A DNA stretch of 64,000 nucleotides from Pseudomonas costantinii (GTDB taxonomy: Bacteria > Pseudomonadota > Gammaproteobacteria > Pseudomonadales > Pseudomonadaceae): assembly GCF_001870435.1 (NCBI RefSeq), contig NZ_MDDR01000066.1:62001-126000 (forward strand), written 5' to 3'. This document shows, one piece after another, positions 59,895 to 64,000 of the stretch; position 1 is the stretch's first letter; every line of letters starts with the position of its first letter. The notes beneath the pieces are model-generated. The model did no database searches. It worked only from the letters and a program-made list of their open reading frames with translations, and was not told the origin of the DNA. Both the position numbers and the translations under genes were made by a program.

Positions 59895-60646
59895 CCACGG
59901 GCTCCCAGACTGGCTTGCACTTGGGCCTTGACCCAACTGGTGCGGGCTTCACGCTTGAGCACTTCGAGGCGCATGCGCATCAGCAGTACAGCGCCGAAGA
60001 AGCAGTAGAACCCCAGCACCATCAGCAGCAGCGGCGCCCACATTTCCACGGGCATCGCCGGCTTTTCGGTGAGGGTGAAGGTGGCGCCCTGGTGCAGGGT
60101 GTTCCACCACTCCACCGAGTATTTGATGATCGGAATGTTGATCACGCCGACGATGGCCAGCACCGCGCAGGCCTTGGCGGCGCTGTCACGGTTGCTGATG
60201 GCATTGCCCAAGGCAATCAGGCCGAAGTACAGAAACAACAGGATCAGCATGGACGTCAGTCGCGCATCCCACACCCACCACGAGCCCCAGGTCGGTTTGC
60301 CCCAGATCGCGCCGGTGACCAGCGCCACGGCGGTCATCCACGCACCGATAGGCGCGGCGCACTGCAGGGCCACGTCCGCCAGCTTCATCTTCCACACCAG
60401 GCCGACGATGCCGCACACGGCCAGCATCACGTAGCAGGACTGGGCCAGCATCGCGGCGGGCACATGGATATAGATGATGCGAAAACTGTTGCCTTGCTGG
60501 TAATCCGGCGGCGCGAAGGCCAGGCCCCAGACCAGGCCGGTGCCAATCAGCAACAGGGCGGCGATGCTCAACCACGGCAGCAGTTTGCCGCTGATGCCGT
60601 AAAACCATTTGGGCGAGCCGAGCTTGTGAAACCAGGTCCAGTTCAT
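59891..60646 (-). CDS. ccmC: haem transporter subunit CcmC
   Basis: A 251-residue inner-membrane protein with six hydrophobic segments. The WWD motif is WGKPTWGSWWVWDARLTS (about 122-139), and the conserved His residues are in IIYIHVPAAMLAQ and nearby WWNTLHQGATFT. It loads haem onto CcmE. I prefer ATG 60646 (MNWTWFHKLGSPKWFY); GTG 60661 in the same frame, five codons earlier, has GGGAAG upstream and cannot be excluded. Confidence 0.94.
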   Translation of the reverse strand: MNWTWFHKLGSPKWFYGISGKLLPWLSIAALLLIGTGLVWGLAFAPPDYQQGNSFRIIYIHVPAAMLAQSCYVMLAVCGIVGLVWKMKLADVALQCAAPIGAWMTAVALVTGAIWGKPTWGSWWVWDARLTSMLILLFLYFGLIALGNAISNRDSAAKACAVLAIVGVINIPIIKYSVEWWNTLHQGATFTLTEKPAMPVEMWAPLLLMVLGFYCFFGAVLLMRMRLEVLKREARTSWVKAQVQASLGARG

Positions 60647-60665
60647 TGCTGTTTCCATCACGGTT

Positions 60666-60687
60666 GCTTCCCGTCTTTGCGGGGAGC
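60666..60687. other. hairpin in the ccmB-ccmC gap
   Basis: GCTTCCC/GGGGAGC-type arms with one G-T pair enclose GTCTTTGC, inside the only sizeable gap (86 bases) of the ccm operon. It may be an RNA processing or attenuation site. Confidence 0.4.
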
Positions 60688-60732
60688 TTAGGGTCTTTAC
60701 TGACTAAACGTATAACGCTTGGCCAGACCTCA

Positions 60733-61401
60733 TTATTCGCCGACGCTGATCTTCAGGCCAGCCGCTATAGCAAAGGGTGTCAGGGTTACCGCCAGGGCGG
60801 TCAGGCTGCCAAGCCACAAGAGGTAACCGGTCGCCGGCATCCCCATGAGCGCGGCCTGCAAGGCACCGCTGCCCAGGATCAACACCGGGATATACAAAGG
60901 CAGAATCAGCAGGGCCAACAACAGGCCGCCCCGCTTCAAACCGACGGTCAACGCTGCGCCCACCGCCCCCAACAGGCTGAGCACCGGCGTACCGAGTAAC
61001 AAGGACAGCAGCAACACCGGCAGGCATTCGACGGGCAAGCCGAGCATCATCGCCAGCAGCGGCGAGAGCAAGACTAGCGCCAAGCCGGAAAAAGCCCAGT
61101 GTGCCAGCACCTTGGCCAGTACCAGAAGTGGCAGGGGGTGCGACGAAAGGACCCACTGTTCCAGGGAACCGTCTTCGAAATCACTGCGAAACAGCCCGTC
61201 CAGCGAGAGCAAAACCGATAAAAGGGCGGCTACCCACACCAGTCCCGGGGACAAGGTTTGCAACAGTTTAGTCTCGGGACCGACCGCCAAGGGGAACAGC
61301 GCGATGACGATGGCGAAGAATACCAGCGGGTTGGCCAGTTCGGCCGGACGGCGGCACAACAGCCGCGCTTCGCGGGCGACCAACAGGGCGAACACACTCA
61401 T
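60733..61401 (-). CDS. ccmB: haem exporter permease CcmB
   Basis: A 222-residue inner-membrane protein with six hydrophobic segments. VFALLVAREARLLCRRPAELANPLVFFAIVIALFPLAVGPE at the start and LFRSDFEDGSLEQWVLSSHPLPLLVLAKVLAHW in the middle are characteristic. It forms the ABC complex with CcmA that powers release of haem-loaded CcmE. It overlaps ccmA by 4 bases. Confidence 0.95.
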   Translation of the reverse strand: MSVFALLVAREARLLCRRPAELANPLVFFAIVIALFPLAVGPETKLLQTLSPGLVWVAALLSVLLSLDGLFRSDFEDGSLEQWVLSSHPLPLLVLAKVLAHWAFSGLALVLLSPLLAMMLGLPVECLPVLLLSLLLGTPVLSLLGAVGAALTVGLKRGGLLLALLILPLYIPVLILGSGALQAALMGMPATGYLLWLGSLTALAVTLTPFAIAAGLKISVGE

Positions 61402-62033
61402 ACCGAGTACCGTCCCAAATCCAGATCGCGGTAACCGACGGGCATGCGCGCCAGCGTGTGGTGAGTGGTGAGCACCACCAAGCCGCCCTGCTCGCAGTGC
61501 CGGGCCAGGTGTTCTTCGAGTTGGGCCACACCTTGTTTATCGAGGGCGGTGAACGGTTCGTCGAGAATCCACAGCGGCGGGCCGGGCAGATACAAACGGG
61601 CCAGGGCCACGCGGCGCTGTTGGCCGGCGGACAGGGTGTGACAGGGAACGTCTTCAAAGCCCTTCAGGCCAACGGCGGCCAAGGCCTGCCAGATGGCGTC
61701 GCGGGAAGCGGGATGATGCAGGGCGCTGAGCCAGCTGAGGTTTTCTTCGGCGGTCAGCACGTCCTTGATCCCGGCGGCGTGGCCGATCCAGATAAGGTTG
61801 CGTGCCAGCTCAGTGCGCTGTTCGGTCAAAGGCTTGCCATTGAGTCGGACTTCACCGGCCGTCGGCTGCATCAACCCGGCCAACAGGCGCAGCAAACTGG
61901 TCTTGCCGCTGCCGTTGGGACCGCTGATCTGCACCATGTCGCCGCCCGCCAGACGCAGTTCGAGGTGCTCGAACAGCAGGCGCAGGTCGCGTTCACAGGA
62001 GAGCGCTACGGCTTCAAGAAGAGGGCTGGTCAA
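61398..62033 (-). CDS. ccmA: haem exporter ATPase CcmA
   Basis: A 211-residue ABC ATPase: Walker A GPNGSGKTS (about 38-46), signature LSAGQQRRVALARL (about 135-148), Walker B LWILDEPFTALD (about 154-165) and switch His in VVLTTHHTLA. First gene of the ccm operon; the divergent FliK-like gene starts 200 bases away, so the operon promoter should lie in 62034-62233. Confidence 0.96.
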   Translation of the reverse strand: MTSPLLEAVALSCERDLRLLFEHLELRLAGGDMVQISGPNGSGKTSLLRLLAGLMQPTAGEVRLNGKPLTEQRTELARNLIWIGHAAGIKDVLTAEENLSWLSALHHPASRDAIWQALAAVGLKGFEDVPCHTLSAGQQRRVALARLYLPGPPLWILDEPFTALDKQGVAQLEEHLARHCEQGGLVVLTTHHTLARMPVGYRDLDLGRYSV

Positions 62034-62233
62034 AAGATCGCGGGCCTTTACGGTTCAAGTCGGCGGTGCAGCGGCCGTTATAGAGAGATGCACAATAACG
62101 GCTTTGGCGACCGATTTTAGAGAGCTGGATCAAATAGTTGTGAGGTTTTTACCGCTCTCTTTGCAGACGGGCGGCATTATACATGTGATGCCCTACTCTA
62201 AAGAGGGCAATTTCCCCTGAGACGACGCGCACG

Positions 62234-63811
62234 ATGACCGGTGAAATCAACCTTCCTACGCTTGCTCCAGCACCCGTGGCCGGGCCTGCCCCGCTGCCTG
62301 CGACCGGTGAATTGCTCAAACTGCTGGAGCCGCAGATAGGGTTGATCGACCCTGGGAAAACCGTGAATGCCGAAGTCATCGCCCTTAAACAAGGCGGCGA
62401 TGCGTTTCAGTTATTGCTCAAGTTGACCCTTGAAGGCGGCCGCCAGACGTTGGTGCAAGCCAGCAGCACCCAACCCTTGCCGTTGGGCAGCAATGTGGCG
62501 GTGAGCCAGACCCCGGCAGGTAACCTGACCCTCAGCTTGCAGCAAGCCTTGAGCGCCAATGTGGCCGCCCTCACCCGCATCGACACCACGCAAATGCCGG
62601 TGGGCACGCTGTTGCAAGCCAAGGTGCTGACCACCCAAATGCTGCCCCAAGGCACCACGCAACCGGCGATTTACCGCTCGTTGGTGACCGTGCTCACTAA
62701 TGCGCTGGCCGGTGCGACTTTAACCGTGGAAAGCCCGCAGCCGCTGCGGGTCGGCAGCTTGCTCAGCGCCGTGGTGCAGAACGCGCAAACCTTGAATTTC
62801 GTGCCGTTGAGCGGCCGCCAGGATCAGTTGGCGGTCAGTCAGCAACTGGGCACCCAGCAAAGCCGCCAGGGCTCGCTGGATGTGGTCTTCACCGCCTTGC
62901 AAAACCTGCCCGCTGGCGACACCACGTCCACCGACCTGCGCGCTGCCGCCGATCGCTTGCTCGCCGCCCTGCCCGACCTGGCACAGGTGAGCAACCCGAA
63001 GGTGCTGGCGCAAGTGATACAAAACAGCGGCGCCTTTCTGGAAGCCAAATTACTGGCCGGGCAAAACCCGCAGATACCGCCGCTGGACATGAAGGGCGCC
63101 TTGCTACGCCTGGTCGCCGAATTGCTGCCCGCCCTGCCCACCAGCACCAACCTCAACGCCATTCTCGCCGCCAACACCCTGGCCCAGGTGCTGCCGAACT
63201 TCGTGCGTAACCCGCTGAGCACCCTTGGCCAGATCGGCGCCCGTCAGGCACCCGCGGGCTTTCCGCTGCCGGACAGGCTGATGCAGCGCCTGGAAGGCGA
63301 AGGCGACCTGGAAAACCTGCTGCGCCTGGCCGCCGCGGCGATTTCCCGGTTGCAAAGCCACCAGCTGTCGAGCCTGGAGCAAACCGGCACCACCGCCGAT
63401 GGCCGCCTGCAAACCACCTGGCAGCTGGAAATCCCTATGCGCACCTTGCAGGACATCGTCCCGCTGCAGGTCAAGTTCCAACGCGAAGAACCGGCGCCGG
63501 ACAAAGACCAGCCCGAACGCAAAGACAAGAAAGACCCCAAACAGATGCTCTGGCGTGTCGAGCTGGCCTTCGACATGGAGCCATTGGGGCCGTTGCAGGT
63601 TCAGGCACAACTGACGCTGGGCAAACTGTCCAGCCAGTTATGGGCAACTCGACCGTTCACCGCCAGTTTGATCGAAAGCCATTTGGGCAGCTTGCGCGAG
63701 CGGCTGGTGACATCGGGTATCAACGTTGGCGATTTGGATTGCCACCTCGGCACCCCACCACGCGGGCCAAGAACCGGACTGGAGCAACGCTGGGTGGATG
63801 AAACCGCATGA
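62234..63811 (+). CDS. FliK-like flagellar hook-length control protein
   Basis: A 525-residue protein. The N-terminal two thirds are Gln/Ala/Leu/Thr-rich with low complexity, as in FliK ruler regions. The C-terminal part (about 395-515: LQTTWQLEIPMRTLQDIVPLQVKFQREEP, MLWRVELAFDMEPLGPLQVQAQLTLGKLSSQLWATRPFTASLIESHLGSLRERLVTSGINVGDLDCHLG) is a Flg_hook (FliK C-terminal) domain. Its stop overlaps the next gene by 4 bases. It lies outside any flagellar cluster visible here, so whether it measures the hook or regulates export otherwise is open. Confidence 0.82.
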   Translation: MTGEINLPTLAPAPVAGPAPLPATGELLKLLEPQIGLIDPGKTVNAEVIALKQGGDAFQLLLKLTLEGGRQTLVQASSTQPLPLGSNVAVSQTPAGNLTLSLQQALSANVAALTRIDTTQMPVGTLLQAKVLTTQMLPQGTTQPAIYRSLVTVLTNALAGATLTVESPQPLRVGSLLSAVVQNAQTLNFVPLSGRQDQLAVSQQLGTQQSRQGSLDVVFTALQNLPAGDTTSTDLRAAADRLLAALPDLAQVSNPKVLAQVIQNSGAFLEAKLLAGQNPQIPPLDMKGALLRLVAELLPALPTSTNLNAILAANTLAQVLPNFVRNPLSTLGQIGARQAPAGFPLPDRLMQRLEGEGDLENLLRLAAAAISRLQSHQLSSLEQTGTTADGRLQTTWQLEIPMRTLQDIVPLQVKFQREEPAPDKDQPERKDKKDPKQMLWRVELAFDMEPLGPLQVQAQLTLGKLSSQLWATRPFTASLIESHLGSLRERLVTSGINVGDLDCHLGTPPRGPRTGLEQRWVDETA

Positions 63812-64000
63812 AAAACCCAACCCCGCCGCGCCAGGCGATTGCCCTCAAGTACGACGGCCAGCAAGCGCCGACCCTGACGGCCAAGGGTGACGACGCCTTG
63901 GCCGAAGCCATTCTCAAATTGGCACGGGAAAATGAAGTGCCCATCTATGAGAATGCCGAGCTGGTGAAGCTGCTGGCGCGCATGGAACTGGGGGACAGTA
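63808..64000 (+). CDS. FlhB C-terminal-domain protein (partial)
   Basis: The first 64 residues of a gene that runs off the window. AIALKYDGQQAPTLTAKGDDALAEAILKLARENEVPIYENAELVKLL matches the cytoplasmic domain of FlhB/YscU export-switch proteins after their NPTH cleavage site (A(I/V)AL-Y, A-G, A-I--A-E--VPI-E---L---L). There is no preceding membrane domain. Such stand-alone FlhB-C proteins (FlhX-like) occur beside FliK-like genes in Pseudomonas. ATGA overlap with the FliK-like gene. Confidence 0.85.
   Translation, partial: MKNPTPPRQAIALKYDGQQAPTLTAKGDDALAEAILKLARENEVPIYENAELVKLLARMELGDS

Overview
The window looks like a chromosomal segment of a Pseudomonas, most likely of the P. fluorescens group. 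The evidence is high GC with long antisense shadow ORFs, GTGGGAGCGGGCTTGC-type REP elements, genus-typical families (DUF3509, DUF6124, the large dermonecrotic-toxin-domain protein) and the full order ccmABCDEFGHI beside a FliK/FlhB-like pair. About 67 protein genes can be supported. I found no rRNA, tRNA, CRISPR array, insertion sequence or prophage.

Region by region. 0-12.5 kb holds housekeeping and conserved genes: an ankyrin protein, a FATP-type acyl-CoA synthetase, DUF3509, a mini-LuxR regulator, aroC with an MFS gene and an acireductone-dioxygenase-like gene, an alpha/beta hydrolase, prmB, an isochorismatase-fold protein, an Smr protein, folE and a glutaredoxin. 12.6-21 kb holds an AtuA-family/CitMHS-transporter cluster with a divergent LysR gene, a GST, a PLP aminotransferase with a divergent MarR gene, an AzgA-type purine permease and a LysE exporter. 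21.1-26.4 kb is one giant gene (1741 aa) of the DUF6543/dermonecrotic-toxin-domain type.

26.5-42.6 kb is a nearly complete purine-to-pyruvate module. PuuD makes 5-hydroxyisourate from urate; UraH and UraD take it to allantoin; PuuE and Alc give ureidoglycolate plus urea; AllA gives glyoxylate plus urea; Gcl, Hyi, GlxR, TtuD and Pyk carry glyoxylate to the level of glycerate and pyruvate. A uracil/xanthine-type permease, a Tsx/OmpK-like outer-membrane channel and a urea-transporter-family protein are interleaved. A palindrome TTGTATACAA recurs upstream of the AzgA permease, puuE/uraH and gcl/glcG and is probably the operator of a shared regulator encoded elsewhere. The Tsx-like gene has a sigma-54 type -24/-12 element.

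42.7-54.6 kb is mixed accessory sequence: a K+ channel with a zinc ribbon, a sulfate-binding protein, a DUF5666-like periplasmic protein, two DHA-type MFS exporters, a HicAB toxin-antitoxin pair, a P450 with a divergent ArsR-like regulator, an orphan phnN, a lipoprotein, a histidine phosphatase, and a DUF6124 gene preceded by about 200 bases of highly structured leader with mutually exclusive stems. 54.7-62.0 kb is a lipoprotein gene and the complete ccm cytochrome c maturation operon on the minus strand. The window ends with a divergent FliK-like gene and the first 64 codons of an FlhB C-terminal-domain gene.

Most unusual observations: the DUF6124 leader; the acireductone-dioxygenase-like protein lacking two metal-ligand histidines; the isochorismatase-fold protein with Ser for the catalytic Cys; the shared operator of the purine module; and two near-identical 107-bp repeats directly flanking glxR. 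All assignments come from reading the sequence; no database search was run.
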